NCBI RefSeq assembly: GCF_022230885.1
Contig: NZ_JAKGCT010000004.1
Coordinates: forward strand, 1,984,001 to 2,048,000
DNA: 64,000 bases
Direction: 5' to 3'
Source: Paenalcaligenes niemegkensis
GTDB taxonomy: Bacteria > Pseudomonadota > Gammaproteobacteria > Burkholderiales > Burkholderiaceae_B
How positions within the stretch are numbered: position 1 is the first letter of the stretch; every line of letters begins with the position of its first letter. Position numbers and translations under genes: made by a program. Positions 1 to 9,531 of the stretch are shown here, piece by piece. The notes under the pieces are model-generated. The model did no database searches. It was not told the origin of the DNA and saw only the letters and a list, made by a program, of their open reading frames with translations.

Positions 1-280
1 CCAGCACAATGTCGTATTGGCGACTGTCTAAAAAAGCCTTGAGCCTGCGGCGTTCGTCACGTACTTGTCGTGACCACCACTTTTTGCGCCATCGTCGATG
101 GGCTACCTTTATTACATTGCTTACCGCCGGATGCCAAGATGGAATATCCGCAAAAGATTCCTCGGCTATCCAGTCAATCTCGGCATTCGGCACATGCTTG
201 GCAATGTCCGAGATTGCAGGCAGCATATGTACTAGATCACCTAGAGACGATGTTCGTACGATGAGTATTTTGAAAGTCAT
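1..280 (-). CDS. waaC: Lipopolysaccharide heptosyltransferase I, N-terminal part (runs off the window)
   Basis: On the minus strand an open frame starts at the ATG at 280 and is still open at base 1, giving about 93 residues. It begins MTFKILIVRTSSLGDLVHM and continues with an EIDW..EE segment and HPAV. This is the characteristic N-terminus of WaaC/RfaC, the GT9 enzyme that adds the first heptose to Kdo2-lipid A on the cytoplasmic face of the inner membrane. The C-terminal donor-binding domain lies outside the window. The gene is divergent from the LysR gene at 530. The plus-strand frames over this stretch are shadows. The family call is confident from the N-terminal motif; WaaC rather than WaaF rests on overall similarity. 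Confidence 0.85.
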   Translation of the reverse strand, partial: MTFKILIVRTSSLGDLVHMLPAISDIAKHVPNAEIDWIAEESFADIPSWHPAVSNVIKVAHRRWRKKWWSRQVRDERRRLKAFLDSRQYDIVL

Positions 281-529
281 GGCGGGATTATAGTAGTGAG
301 TCGGTACAAACCGAAGTGCTGATTACGCACGTCCATGCCACACGAAGTGTTCCCGATACAAATTATTAAAGGGCGGTGACAGAGTCCTTTACACATGTAA
401 ACCACATTTCCCCGAACTTATAGAGTCATAATGCTTCTACCTAACTGGGCAGTGTATCTGTCTGGTGTGGCATCCTAGTGTGAGGTTTCTGTCCTCCTCT
501 CTTCAACATCCTCCCTCCAATTAGTATTC

Positions 530-1438
530 ATGATCGACTTTAAACAAATAGAAGCTTTTGTGTGGGTTGCCGAACTTGGCGGTTTTCGTGCGGCTGCCGA
601 AAAACTCAACACCACACAACCCTCAATTTCCCAACGCATAGCCGGCATGGAAAGCGTTTTGTCTGTGCGCTTGTTCGACCGCGGCGCCCGCGGCATTAAA
701 CTTACAGAAAAAGGCCAGGAGCTTTTATCGCATGCGCGTCAGATTCTCGAGATGAGGGCTGAAATGATGCGCGTGGCCAAAGAAGAAAATGCCATACGGG
801 GCACCTTTCGCCTGGGCGTTGCCGAAACCCTGGTACAGACATGGCTGCACTTACTGATTGATGAGCTGCACAAGAAGTACCCGGGACTGGTAGTCGAAAT
901 TCACGTCGACACCAGCAGCGTATTGCGTGCTCAGTTAGCTTCGTACCAGATTGACTTGGCCATGCTAGTTGGCGAGGCCCAAGATCCCAAGGAGCACTGC
1001 TTGCATTTATGCGATTATGATCTTGCCTGGGTGGCCAGCCCGGAATTAGGACTGCAGGGTCGCAAAATCCAGATTGCCGATCTAGGTGTTTACCCTGTAA
1101 TCACATACCCCACTGGTAGCCTCCCCTACTGCACAGTCCGCGATTTGTTGCATGTAGCAGGTGTTAAATCTCCACGTATTTATGGCAGTGCATCTTTAAG
1201 CACTATCGTGCAAATGACACGTCGCGGAATGGGACCGAGCGTGTTGGCCAAAGTGGTGATAGAAGAAGAGCTAGAGCAAGGAAAACTGTGCCTTCTGGAC
1301 GTTTCCTCCCCTTTGCCCGCTATACGTTTTTATGCTACCTGGATTGACTCTCCTGACAGTCTTACCGCTAGTATCGTAGCAAAGCTGGCCCAGGAAACTG
1401 CCATAAATGCTCAAGACCCTGATAAGTACCGCTTATAA
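530..1438 (+). CDS. LysR-family transcriptional regulator
   Basis: 302 residues, normal LysR length. The N-terminal winged helix-turn-helix is clear (IEAFVWVAELGGFRAAAEKL, then TQPSISQRIAGME at about residues 28-40). Residues from about 90 onward form the periplasmic-binding-protein-like effector domain (GTFRLGVAETLV). It is transcribed in the same direction as the TRAP/DUF2848/amidase genes that begin 233 bases downstream, and it is the only regulator beside them. Inference: it controls that cluster and senses the transported compound. The effector cannot be read from sequence. Confidence 0.85.
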   Translation: MIDFKQIEAFVWVAELGGFRAAAEKLNTTQPSISQRIAGMESVLSVRLFDRGARGIKLTEKGQELLSHARQILEMRAEMMRVAKEENAIRGTFRLGVAETLVQTWLHLLIDELHKKYPGLVVEIHVDTSSVLRAQLASYQIDLAMLVGEAQDPKEHCLHLCDYDLAWVASPELGLQGRKIQIADLGVYPVITYPTGSLPYCTVRDLLHVAGVKSPRIYGSASLSTIVQMTRRGMGPSVLAKVVIEEELEQGKLCLLDVSSPLPAIRFYATWIDSPDSLTASIVAKLAQETAINAQDPDKYRL

Positions 1439-1615
1439 CCTTATATAGAAACTAACAATTGGACACTACTTGCCGCATGCGTTGCAATCCATATCACAAA
1501 CTAAGTGAAGCTGCGAGCGCGCTCAGCGCTACTCCAATCTGTCAGCCACACAATTTCCAGCAGTTGCTTCGCTTTATCTAGTTGAAGCCAAAAAATTAAA
1601 GCCTTACATGAGCGA

Positions 1616-1632
1616 TACGCGCCTCACGCGTA
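1616..1632. promoter_or_regulatory. Inverted repeat upstream of dctP, possible operator
   Basis: A perfect 6-bp inverted repeat TACGCG-N5-CGCGTA lies 40-56 bases before the dctP start, inside the 233-base gap after the LysR gene. A second palindrome, GAGCGCGCTC, lies at 1515-1524. Position and symmetry fit a regulator site for the transporter promoter, but short GC palindromes are common and no experiment is implied. Confidence 0.3.
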
Positions 1633-1671
1633 CTTAACAATTAACTCCACGTTTTCTAAGGAAAATTCTGC

Positions 1672-2729
1672 ATGAAGCGTTTAGTTCTCTCCGCATTTGC
1701 CGCCTCGGTCCTATCCGTCTCAGGAGCCTTAGCTGCTCAAGAGGTCGTAAGCGATCTGCCATCTACCAAGCTATCTGTTGTTGGAGGCTTAAGCAATCTC
1801 ACCGCATATCAAAATGCGGAACAGCCATTCTGGACTAAAACTGTATCCGAGCTCTCCGAAGGCAAGGTAACCGCCGACATCAAAGGCTTTAATGAGATGG
1901 GCCTTAAAGGTCCTGAAATTATGCGTTTAGTAGGCCAAGGGGTGATTCCGGTTGGTACGGCAACACTGGCTTACTTTGCCAGCGATAACCCTATCAACGA
2001 AGCCATTGACCTGGCTGGCCTGGCTCCTGACATTGAAACCGCCCGCAAACTTACGGACGCGTTCATGCCTGCCTACGAAAAAGCCTACGACAAAAACAAC
2101 ATTAAAGTGCTGGGCATGTCGACCTACCCCGCCCAAGTGCTGTTTTGTAACGGCAACTTCAATGGTTTGGCCGACTTGAAAGGCAAAAAGTACGCACAAG
2201 CAGCCGCACACAAGCTGAATTCGTGCAGGCTTTTGGTGGTAACAGCGTGACTATCCCATTTGGTGAGGTCGTACCTGCATTACAAAATGGCGTTGTTGAC
2301 TGCGCTATTACAGGCTCTTACTCCGGTTACTCAGCCAAGTGGTTTGAAGTCAGCTCCCACTTATACGCTTTGCCTGTGAACTGGAACCAGCAGATTCACG
2401 CAGCGAATAAAGCCTACTGGAACAAACTGGATCCCAAGGTACAAGCATTTTTAGAGCAGAACCTTCAAATCATGTACGACGAAATATGGGCTGCAGCAGC
2501 TAAAGAAACGCAGGAAGGATACGACTGCAACACTGGCTCGGAGCAGTGCACACAAGAAATCAAAGGAAAAATGACCTTGGTGCAAGCGACTGCTGAAGAC
2601 CATGAGCTACTGAAAAAAGCCATGGCTGACGTGGTGGTTCCCAAGTGGGCTGAGCGTTGCTCGGCTGAATGCGTGGCTGATTTCAACACCTACCTCAGCC
2701 CCATCCTAGGCTTTACTGCGAGCAAATAA
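1672..2729 (+). CDS. dctP: TRAP transporter substrate-binding protein DctP (frameshifted at about 2190)
   Basis: This is the periplasmic binding component of a DctPQM TRAP transporter. An N-terminal signal peptide (MKRLVLSAFAASVLSVSGAL-AA) is followed by a DctP fold ending in DFNTYLSPILGFTASK. Frame 1 is open to 2250; the continuation (QAFGGNSVTIPFGEVVPALQNG) is in another frame. Adding one G after the GCAAAAAG at 2183-2190 restores GKKVRTSSRTQAEFVQAFGG, the usual DctP hinge sequence. The repaired protein is 352 residues, normal for the family. The ATG at 1672 follows a TAAGGA ribosome-binding site. The missing base resembles the other single-base losses in this window, so a sequencing error is more likely than a dead gene. 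Ligand unknown; a carboxylate is likely. Confidence 0.85.
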
Positions 2730-2764
2730 GCTTTGCTTGCAGAAGTCGGCCACGTCTGACTTGT

Positions 2765-2789
2765 GCTGCCCCCACCAAACGGGGGCAGC
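2765..2789 (+). terminator. Intercistronic hairpin between dctP and dctQ
   Basis: Nine-bp perfect stem GCTGCCCCC / GGGGGCAGC with a 7-base loop, 35 bases after the dctP stop and 20 before dctQ. There is no T tract, so it is better read as an mRNA-stabilising or partially terminating element that lets the binding protein be made in excess over the membrane subunits. Confidence 0.55.
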
Positions 2790-2809
2790 CTCACCTAACG
2801 GTATAGATA

Positions 2810-3433
2810 ATGAACTCCTCCGCACTTCCTCCTACGTTACTGGGCAGGCTTATACTGAATGCCACACGGCTGTCACGCGTTGCAATTTGGATAGCGGGTA
2901 GCTTGACCCTGCTCAGTGCCCTCTACATTACGGCCGATGTAATTTGCCGCAAATTTTTTAACTACCCCTTGGGCGGATCTGATGAGCTTTCTGGCTACGC
3001 CTTTGCCGTCAGTGTTTCCTGGGCATTAGCATTTGCAACCTTACAACGAGCCAATATTCGTATTGATGCCATCTATCAGCACTTGCCCATACGTGTGGCA
3101 GCGCTGGCAGACTGGCTGGCCTTGGTAGGCCTGGCCGTGTTCATTGTCTACTTAACCCGTTATGCCTCAGATGTGGCACTGCAGTCCTGGCAGTCCCAGT
3201 CCACAGCAAACACGCTGCTTGGTACACCTTTGTGGATTCCCCAAGCATTGTGGGCCTCAGGTTTTATATGGCTATGTATCGTGCTGGCACTTATGTTGAT
3301 TCGCTCGTCATTAGCCCTGGCTACCGGCGATTTCAGAACAGTACAAGAGCTTTGCGGTATACGCAGTACAAAAGAAGAGGCCAGCGAAGAAGCTGAAGCA
3401 GGAATTCGCATGGTTAAGGGAGACCAGGCATGA
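2810..3433 (+). CDS. dctQ: TRAP transporter small permease DctQ
   Basis: 207 residues with four hydrophobic segments, at roughly residues 22-44, 60-78, 95-117 and 142-165, as in DctQ. It contains the family-typical ADVICRKFFNYPLGGSDELS region near the first helix. It is the small membrane subunit pairing with DctM at 3430 and overlaps it by 4 bases (ATGA), indicating translational coupling. The C-terminus is a charged cytoplasmic tail. Start taken at 2810 (ATGAACTCC); the ribosome-binding site is weak. Confidence 0.9.
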   Translation: MNSSALPPTLLGRLILNATRLSRVAIWIAGSLTLLSALYITADVICRKFFNYPLGGSDELSGYAFAVSVSWALAFATLQRANIRIDAIYQHLPIRVAALADWLALVGLAVFIVYLTRYASDVALQSWQSQSTANTLLGTPLWIPQALWASGFIWLCIVLALMLIRSSLALATGDFRTVQELCGIRSTKEEASEEAEAGIRMVKGDQA

Positions 3434-4713
3434 TCACCACTACCATTGTCCTACTGTTAGTATTCATTGGCATCAGCATACCGGTAGGTGCTGCGCTAGG
3501 CCTGATAGGCCTGGTTTTAGACCCCATGTACTCAATGCTCCCATTAACCCGGGCCATGGGCGAGGTGGCATGGGGTAGCAGCAATGAGTTCTTGCTGGTG
3601 GCCATTCCACTATTCATTATGCTGGGCGAAATTCTTTTGCGCTCAGGCCTTGCCGAACGCATGTACAACGCGATGAGCCTCTGGCTATCGTGGCTACCCG
3701 GCGGACTGATGCATGCCAATATCGGTGCCAGCACCCTGTTTTCAGCAACATCCGGCTCCAGCGTGGCAACAGCCGCCACCGTTGGTACCGTCGCCTTGCC
3801 ACAAATTGAAAAACATAAATACAACGAACCCCTGTTCCTGGGTAGCCTTGCCGCAGGCGGCACCTTGGGGATTCTCATCCCGCCATCCATTAACCTGGTG
3901 CTTTACGGGGTATTAACCAACTCATCCGTTCCCAAGCTCTATCTGGCCGGGATTCTTCCAGGTCTGGGTATGGCTCTGCTGTTTATGGCTGCAATCGCCA
4001 TCGCCTGCACCTTTAAACCCAGTTGGGGTGGCCAGCGCATTAGCGCAAATTGGTCAGCACGCCTTAAAAGCTTAGGCCACCTGCTGCCACCGCTCGCCAT
4101 TTTTATTTTAGTCGTAGGCTCCATCTACGCAGGCATGGCGACGCCAACCGAAGCAGCAGCCTTAGGTGTTGTTGGTGCGTTAATACTGGCAGCGTTTTCG
4201 GGCCGTCTCAATATCATCATGATACGGGATGTATTAGAAGGCACCATGAAGTCTACCGCCATGATCATGCTGATCGTCATTGGCGCCGCCTTTATGAACT
4301 TCATCCTGTCAGCTACCGGCATTACCAACACAATAACGAGCCTGATTACGGATCTTGGCGTGTCACCGATGATGATGCTGCTGATTTTAGTGGTGTTTTA
4401 TCTGGGTCTGGGTTGCTTCATGGAAACCCTGTCGATGATGATAACGACGATTCCAATCGTCGCACCGGTCATGATCGCCCTGGGCTTTGATCCGATCTGG
4501 CTGGGTATCGTCATCATCATTTTAATGGAAGTGGCTCTTATCACGCCTCCAGTGGGACTAAACCTGTTCGTCGTTCAAAGCCTGCGTACTAGCGGCAGCA
4601 TGAATGATGTCATGGTCGGCAGCATACCGTTTGTCCTGATGCTGCTGTTGATGGTCGTATTACTGGCCGTGTTCCCTGGCATTGCTCTGTGGTTACCCCA
4701 AAACTTTGGCTAA
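3430..4713 (+). CDS. dctM: TRAP transporter large permease DctM
   Basis: 427 residues, the usual DctM length, almost wholly hydrophobic with about 11-12 membrane segments. Recognisable DctM stretches are GNEFLLVAIPLFI-like (SSNEFLLVAIPLFIMLGEIL), the NIGASTLFSATSGSSVATAATVG region, and ITPPVGLNLFVV near the C-terminus. It is the ion-coupled translocation subunit of the secondary TRAP carrier. Its start overlaps the end of dctQ, and it is followed after 30 bases by the DUF2848 gene, so the whole block is probably one transcript. Confidence 0.93.
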   Translation: MITTTIVLLLVFIGISIPVGAALGLIGLVLDPMYSMLPLTRAMGEVAWGSSNEFLLVAIPLFIMLGEILLRSGLAERMYNAMSLWLSWLPGGLMHANIGASTLFSATSGSSVATAATVGTVALPQIEKHKYNEPLFLGSLAAGGTLGILIPPSINLVLYGVLTNSSVPKLYLAGILPGLGMALLFMAAIAIACTFKPSWGGQRISANWSARLKSLGHLLPPLAIFILVVGSIYAGMATPTEAAALGVVGALILAAFSGRLNIIMIRDVLEGTMKSTAMIMLIVIGAAFMNFILSATGITNTITSLITDLGVSPMMMLLILVVFYLGLGCFMETLSMMITTIPIVAPVMIALGFDPIWLGIVIIILMEVALITPPVGLNLFVVQSLRTSGSMNDVMVGSIPFVLMLLLMVVLLAVFPGIALWLPQNFG

Positions 4714-4743
4714 TCCATTCTGATATCGATTTAATTAACGACT

Positions 4744-5427
4744 ATGCAACTTACTTTTACCCTACATCGCCTGGATCATACCGAAATTGTTGACGCTGAC
4801 TTCAGCCACTGCATTATTGCAGGCTGGGCCGGACGCGACATGGCTGCAATCGAGCACCATATTGAAGAGCTCGCCGAGCTGGGTGTGCCGCGTCCTAGTG
4901 CCGTGCCCTTGTACTATCGTGTAGCGGCTAATCAGCTAAGTCAGGAGTCCGGTATCCAGGCCGTTGGAGCCAGCTCATCTGGCGAGGCGGAGGTCTTTGT
5001 TTTCAGCCATGGTGGCGAACTGCTGGTCAGCCTTGCCTCAGATCACACTGATCGTGACCTGGAAGCGCACAGCGTGGCCTTGTCAAAACAAATTTGCGCC
5101 AAGCCCGTTGCCAAAGAAGCCTGGTTATTTGCCGACGTAGCGAATCACTGGGATGAGCTGATCCTGAAATCATGGATTATTGAAGATGGCAAAGAAGTTC
5201 TCTACCAAGACGGTCCTCTTAGCAGCCTGCAGAATCCTCTGAAGCTGATTAAAGATCATTTCGGACAAGACGCAATTCCTGCAGGAACCGGAATGACATG
5301 CGGTACAGTTGGTGCTATTGGGGGCATACGTCCTTCGGCTACCTTCATCATGGAATTGTACGATCCTCATCTAGAACGTAGTATTCGTCATCGCTACGAA
5401 CTCGACGTTCTTCCCGAAATCGCTTGA
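4744..5427 (+). CDS. DUF2848 family protein
   Basis: 227 residues, typical of DUF2848, whose members are usually described as related to the fumarylacetoacetase/hydratase fold. Features seen are an N-terminal IAGWAGRDMAAIEHHIEELAELGVPRP region, a central SDHTDRDLEAHSV segment with acidic/His residues of the metal-site kind, and a C-terminal GTGMTCGTVGAIGG stretch. No signal peptide. It lies between a TRAP permease and an amidase; family members often occur beside such genes, which suggests a catabolic lyase or hydrolase acting on the imported compound. The exact reaction is unknown. Confidence 0.75.
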   Translation: MQLTFTLHRLDHTEIVDADFSHCIIAGWAGRDMAAIEHHIEELAELGVPRPSAVPLYYRVAANQLSQESGIQAVGASSSGEAEVFVFSHGGELLVSLASDHTDRDLEAHSVALSKQICAKPVAKEAWLFADVANHWDELILKSWIIEDGKEVLYQDGPLSSLQNPLKLIKDHFGQDAIPAGTGMTCGTVGAIGGIRPSATFIMELYDPHLERSIRHRYELDVLPEIA

Positions 5428-5437
5428 ATCTGAATAC

Positions 5438-5458
5438 CGACCCGCCTTAAGCGGGTCG
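5438..5458 (+). terminator. Intercistronic hairpin between DUF2848 gene and amidase
   Basis: Eight-bp perfect stem CGACCCGC / GCGGGTCG with a 5-base loop, starting 10 bases after the DUF2848 stop. No T run follows, so partial termination or mRNA processing is likelier than a full stop before the amidase. Confidence 0.5.
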
Positions 5459-5488
5459 CTCTACATCGAAAACGGAGAATCCACGGCT

Positions 5489-6843
5489 ATGCTTCCCACC
5501 ATTACTGAATTACAACGCGCTCTTGATAGCGGAGAAACCACTTCGTATGCGCTGACATCTGCTGCCCTGCAACGCATAGACGCCCCTGAGGGGCAAGGCA
5601 GCGTAACGTTTCTTAAGGTCTATCACGAGCAGGCGCTAGCCGCAGCCAAAGCCTCCGACATATTGCGTAGTGTTGGCCTCAAGCGCTCATTGCTTGAAGG
5701 GCTGCCTATCTCGATCAAAGATCTCTTTGACAAACAGGGCGACGTCACACGTGGTGGTTCTGTTGTACTGAATGGCGCTCCTGAAGCCGAAGAGAATGCA
5801 CTGCTGGTACAACGCCTGCTTGACGCGGGCGCGATCATCATTGGCCGCACCAACATGACTGAATTCGCGTTTTCCGGTCTAGGCATTAATCCGCACTATG
5901 GCACCCCTCACTCGTTGTGGGATTCTGGAAACCGCCGCATCCCCGGCGGATCATCATCCGGTGCTGGCGTATCCGTCGCCGAAGGCATGGCAGTAGCCGC
6001 CATTGGCACAGACACGGGCGGATCGATTCGTATTCCCTCGGCCTTTTGTGGCCTGACCGGCTTTAAACCAACTGCCGACCGCATCCCTACTGACGGGGTG
6101 ATGCCATTATCCGACAGCCTGGATTCCAGCGGGCCACTGGCCTTGTCAGTAGAGTGTTGCGCCATTGTTGATGCCGTATTAAGTGGTGAGAGCTACGTTG
6201 CTCCTGCTGCCATCCCACTGACTCAACTGCGTTTTGCGGTCCCAAGCAATTTTGTATTTGATGGCATCGAAGCGCCAGTATCAGAAGCGTTCGATCGGGC
6301 CATAGCTGCTATAGAAGCTTCTGGTGCCATAGTCGAACACATTGAAATCCCTGAGTTCAGCGAACTCCCTTATATCAATCGCTTAGGTGGTTTTGTATGC
6401 GCGGAAGCCTGGGGCCATCATCGTGAGTTAATCGAAGACCTCTACGATCAATACGACCCTCGCGTTGCCTCTCGTATCAAGCGTGGCCAAGAGCAAAACG
6501 TAGCTGACTACCTTGAGCTACAACGCACACGAGAAACGTGGGTTTATGCCGTAGAGAGCCAGCTTGCTGCTTACGATGCCGTACTTATGCCCACAGTACC
6601 CGTTGTGGCACCAACTATTGACGAACTGAGCGCATCCGATGATAGCTATTTTGCCGCCAATGGACTCATTTTACGCAATGCTACGCTCATCAACTTTCTG
6701 AACGGTTGTGCCTTGTCCTTGCCATGCCACCACGAAGGTGAGCCCCCGTCGGCTTAATGGTCGCCGCTCCAGCCATGCATGACCACCACCTGCTTAATGT
6801 AGGCTCAGCAATTGAAGCAGTTTTAGGGGCAGCGCGTCCGTAA
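5489..6843 (+). CDS. Amidase, amidase-signature family (frameshifted near 6743-6747)
   Basis: An amidase-signature Ser-cisSer-Lys hydrolase, repaired length 451 residues. The catalytic Lys is in GLPISIKDLFDKQG, the cis-Ser lies in GGSSSGAGVSVAEG, and the nucleophile is in the GTDTGGSIRIPSA loop. The frame as given stops at 6757 after HHEGEPPSA. Adding one C to the five-C run at 6743-6747 restores GEPPVGLMVAAPAMHDHHLL, the expected C-terminal signature of the family, ending at the TAA at 6841-6843. Preceded by a GGAGAA ribosome-binding site. Cytoplasmic, last gene of the TRAP/DUF2848 block; probably hydrolyses an amide bond in the imported compound or its product. Substrate not predictable. 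Confidence 0.85.
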
Positions 6844-6859
6844 TCGCCTATCATGAATG

Positions 6860-6895
6860 GGCGTGAGCCTGGCTCTTTTCTGCCACGCTCACGCC
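6860..6895 (+). terminator. Hairpin after the amidase
   Basis: GGCGTGAG (6860-6867) pairs with CTCACGCC (6888-6895) around a 20-base loop that can itself pair briefly (GGC/GCC). It begins 17 bases after the restored amidase stop, where a terminator is expected, and before the EamA start. No T tract, so confidence is moderate. Confidence 0.45.
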
Positions 6896-6921
6896 TGCCT
6901 TCATGACATTGCGTTTGGAGT

Positions 6922-7887
6922 ATGAAAATGCCATTAAAGTCCCACCCACCAGGTGGTCACCCCTCTTCAGCCCCGGCTGCTACGGGCAAGGCTCTCGGCA
7001 ACCCCGTCTATGGCATTCTTATTCTCATCTTGTCCTCATGGGCACTATCGACTCTGGACGCCGGAGGAAAATGGGTAATGGGGGTCGGAGTACCCCTGCT
7101 ATTCTTGTGCTGGGTACGCTATGTCGTACATTTGGCCTTGGTGCTGGCTCTGGTGCTGCCTGGCAAGGGCTTTGGCATCTTCAAAACCAAACGCCCGAAA
7201 GCCCAGATGTTGCGCGGTATGGTCATGCTGCTGGCAACATTCAGCTTCTTCACCGCGCTCAGCTACCTTCCTCAGGCCGAAGCAACGGCCATTAATTTTC
7301 TGGCGCCCCTGATTGTGCTTTCTATCGCACCATGGCTGCTAAAAGAAGCGCCCCGGGTTTCCAGATGGGTCGCAGCCGCCATTGGTTTTTTAGGGGTAAT
7401 CGTTATTATCCGCCCTGGTGCAGGCTTAGACCCGGTCGGCGTGGCATTTGGTTTGATTACGGCCTCGATGTTCGCAATACAGTTCATTACGACCCGTCAG
7501 GTGGCAATTGATAACTCGCTGACCACACTCGTCTGGAGTGGACTAATGGGCACGATCATCACCTCGGTGCTACTGCCTTTTAATCTTGATGTGATTTTGC
7601 CCATTGCGAAACAGCTCAGCGCATTCGAGTGGCTGATTCTTTGCTCTACCGGTTTTTGGGGCTGCCTGGGCCACCTGCTTCAGATCCAGGCTTATCAGCG
7701 GGCGGCTGCTTCGATGCTGGCACCTTTCGCTTACCTGCAGATCGTCAGTGCTGCCGCATTAGGCTGGCTGGTATGGGGGCATTTCCCTGATGCCCTGACC
7801 TGGGTAGGGATCGCCATTGTCTGCGGCAGCGGTATTGTCATTGGCTTTATCGAGTGGCAACGGCAGACCCGTACACTTAGCGCTTAA
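6922..7887 (+). CDS. EamA/DMT family transporter
   Basis: 321 residues, about ten hydrophobic segments in two EamA repeats (roughly 25-155 and 165-310). The N-terminal repeat has the DMT-type [13 protein letters not shown] segment and the second ends with [28 protein letters not shown]. This is the drug/metabolite exporter superfamily; substrate unknown. The ATG at 6922 is 3 bases after GGAG, so the in-frame ATG at 6928 (MPLKSH) has better spacing and may be the true start. The stop overlaps the stop of the convergent fmt gene by 3 bases. Confidence 0.85.
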   Translation: MKMPLKSHPPGGHPSSAPAATGKALGNPVYGILILILSSWALSTLDAGGKWVMGVGVPLLFLCWVRYVVHLALVLALVLPGKGFGIFKTKRPKAQMLRGMVMLLATFSFFTALSYLPQAEATAINFLAPLIVLSIAPWLLKEAPRVSRWVAAAIGFLGVIVIIRPGAGLDPVGVAFGLITASMFAIQFITTRQVAIDNSLTTLVWSGLMGTIITSVLLPFNLDVILPIAKQLSAFEWLILCSTGFWGCLGHLLQIQAYQRAAASMLAPFAYLQIVSAAALGWLVWGHFPDALTWVGIAIVCGSGIVIGFIEWQRQTRTLSA

Positions 7888-8828
7888 AGCTCTGCTTGCC
7901 ACCCTGCAATGAAACTACTGACAGGCTGGCGTTTACTGCCGGGGCGCTGGAGCTCGAGAATGCGCAACACGCCATCGCCAGTTGCCACGTCAATGCCATC
8001 AGCGCTAATTGCCACGATAGAACCGGGCTCCTTAGTCGCATCGTGTGCAAGCACACTGGCCGCCCAGACTTTAACCTGGCCATCTATGCCAGGCAGCTCG
8101 AATGTTGAGCCCGGAACAGGGTTGAACGCACGAATTCGTCGGGCCAGTTCACCTGCGCTGCGAGAAAAATCAAGCGGCGATTCGCTCTTGGCGAGCTTTT
8201 CAGCGTAAGTGACGCCTTCGGCAGGCTGAGACGTAGAACGAAGCTCGTTCTGCTCCAGCTTGGCAAGGGCCTCTACAATGCTTTGGGCACCGAGTTCTGC
8301 CAACTCATCGTGCAACAGAGCCGCCGTATGCGACTGACTAATAGGCAACGTACGTGTCCACAGCATAGCCCCGGTATCCAGACCCTCATCCATTTGCATG
8401 ATCGTGATGCCGGTTTCAGTGTCGCCAGCATCAATGGCTCGCTGTATAGGCGCCGCTCCCCTCCAGCGAGGCAATAGGCTTGCATGAATATTCAAGCAGC
8501 CGTGTTTAGGTAACTCAAGCACCCAGGCTGGCAAGATCAAGCCATAAGCGGCCACCACCATCGCATCAGCCTGCAGGCTAGTCAACAACTGCTGGCATTC
8601 TGCTGCATCTTCAGGATACTTTCCTTCGAGACGCAAACTACGCGGCTGCGAAACTGGAATTTCACGATCGAGAGCCTCTTGTTTGACAGGGCTTGGGCGC
8701 ATCTTCATGCCTCGTCCTGAAGGACGGTCTGGCTGCGTCATGACCAAAGGCACGTCATGGCCAGCATCAAGCAAGGCAACAAGCGCCTGCCGGGCAAACT
8801 CGGGGGTACCCGCAAAAATAATACGCAT
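7884..8828 (-). CDS. fmt: Methionyl-tRNA formyltransferase
   Basis: 314 residues beginning [16 protein letters not shown]. This start (8828) was chosen over an upstream in-frame codon because the family begins exactly there. The enzyme formylates initiator Met-tRNA using 10-formyl-THF. Visible motifs are the AAYGLILP segment, the catalytic [17 protein letters not shown] loop with Asn-His-Asp type residues ([10 protein letters not shown]), and a C-terminal OB-fold region. It lies 10 bases downstream of def on the same strand, the classical def-fmt pair, and is convergent with EamA. Confidence 0.97.
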   Translation of the reverse strand: MRIIFAGTPEFARQALVALLDAGHDVPLVMTQPDRPSGRGMKMRPSPVKQEALDREIPVSQPRSLRLEGKYPEDAAECQQLLTSLQADAMVVAAYGLILPAWVLELPKHGCLNIHASLLPRWRGAAPIQRAIDAGDTETGITIMQMDEGLDTGAMLWTRTLPISQSHTAALLHDELAELGAQSIVEALAKLEQNELRSTSQPAEGVTYAEKLAKSESPLDFSRSAGELARRIRAFNPVPGSTFELPGIDGQVKVWAASVLAHDATKEPGSIVAISADGIDVATGDGVLRILELQRPGSKRQPVSSFIAGWQAEL

Positions 8829-8838
8829 AATTACCAGG

Positions 8839-9351
8839 TCAGGCTTTGAGGGCTTCGCGCTGCTGCTTGCGAATACGTGTGCGGATTCGTTCACGCTTCA
8901 GAACGGATAAATACTCGACGAACACTTTGCCTAACAAATGATCAAGTTCGTGCTGCACGCAAACCGCTAATAAGCCCTCGGCATCGAACTCGAAGGATTC
9001 GCCCTTTTCATTCAAGGCACGTACGGTAATCTGCGCAGATCGCTCTACTTTATCGTACACACCCGGCACAGAGAGACAACCTTCTTCGTAGACTTGCAGC
9101 TCGTCGCTGCGCCAGGTGATTTCAGGGTTAATCAGAACCAGAAGGTCGTCACCATCTTCAGAAATATCAATGACCACAACGCGCTCGTGCACATCAACCT
9201 GCGTGGCCGCCAGCCCGACACCGGGCGCGGCGTACATGGTCTCGGCCATATCAGCGACCAACTGACGAATACGGTCATCCACCACCTGCACAGGTTTTGC
9301 CACCGTATGCAAACGGGGATCTGGATAGTGAAGAATTGGGAGCAAAGCCAT
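8839..9351 (-). CDS. def: Peptide deformylase
   Basis: 170 residues starting [14 protein letters not shown] at 9351; the upstream extension is not conserved-looking. All three deformylase motifs are present: [16 protein letters not shown] with the Cys metal ligand, and the QHELDH helix with the two His ligands and catalytic Glu. It removes the N-formyl group from nascent proteins and forms an operon with fmt. Divergent from dprA across a 180-base gap that must hold both promoters. Confidence 0.97.
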   Translation of the reverse strand: MALLPILHYPDPRLHTVAKPVQVVDDRIRQLVADMAETMYAAPGVGLAATQVDVHERVVVIDISEDGDDLLVLINPEITWRSDELQVYEEGCLSVPGVYDKVERSAQITVRALNEKGESFEFDAEGLLAVCVQHELDHLLGKVFVEYLSVLKRERIRTRIRKQQREALKA

Positions 9352-9531
9352 GGTAAAAATCCGGAAAAGCAGTGAATCTATATAATAAAACAATTAGAGG
9401 GACCTATATACTCTTGCCCCCTGAAGGCGTGCCATTAAAACAAAAACCTGAGAGCGGCTGCGTTAATCACAATAGGCAGATAAGTCACGTTATTGAATGC
9501 AGGCCACAGCTTTTGTGCCACACTTAAGACT

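Noticed and set aside
9..293. Plus-strand frames over the left edge
   Set aside because: They are antisense to the waaC start, whose minus-strand frame has a clear family N-terminus.
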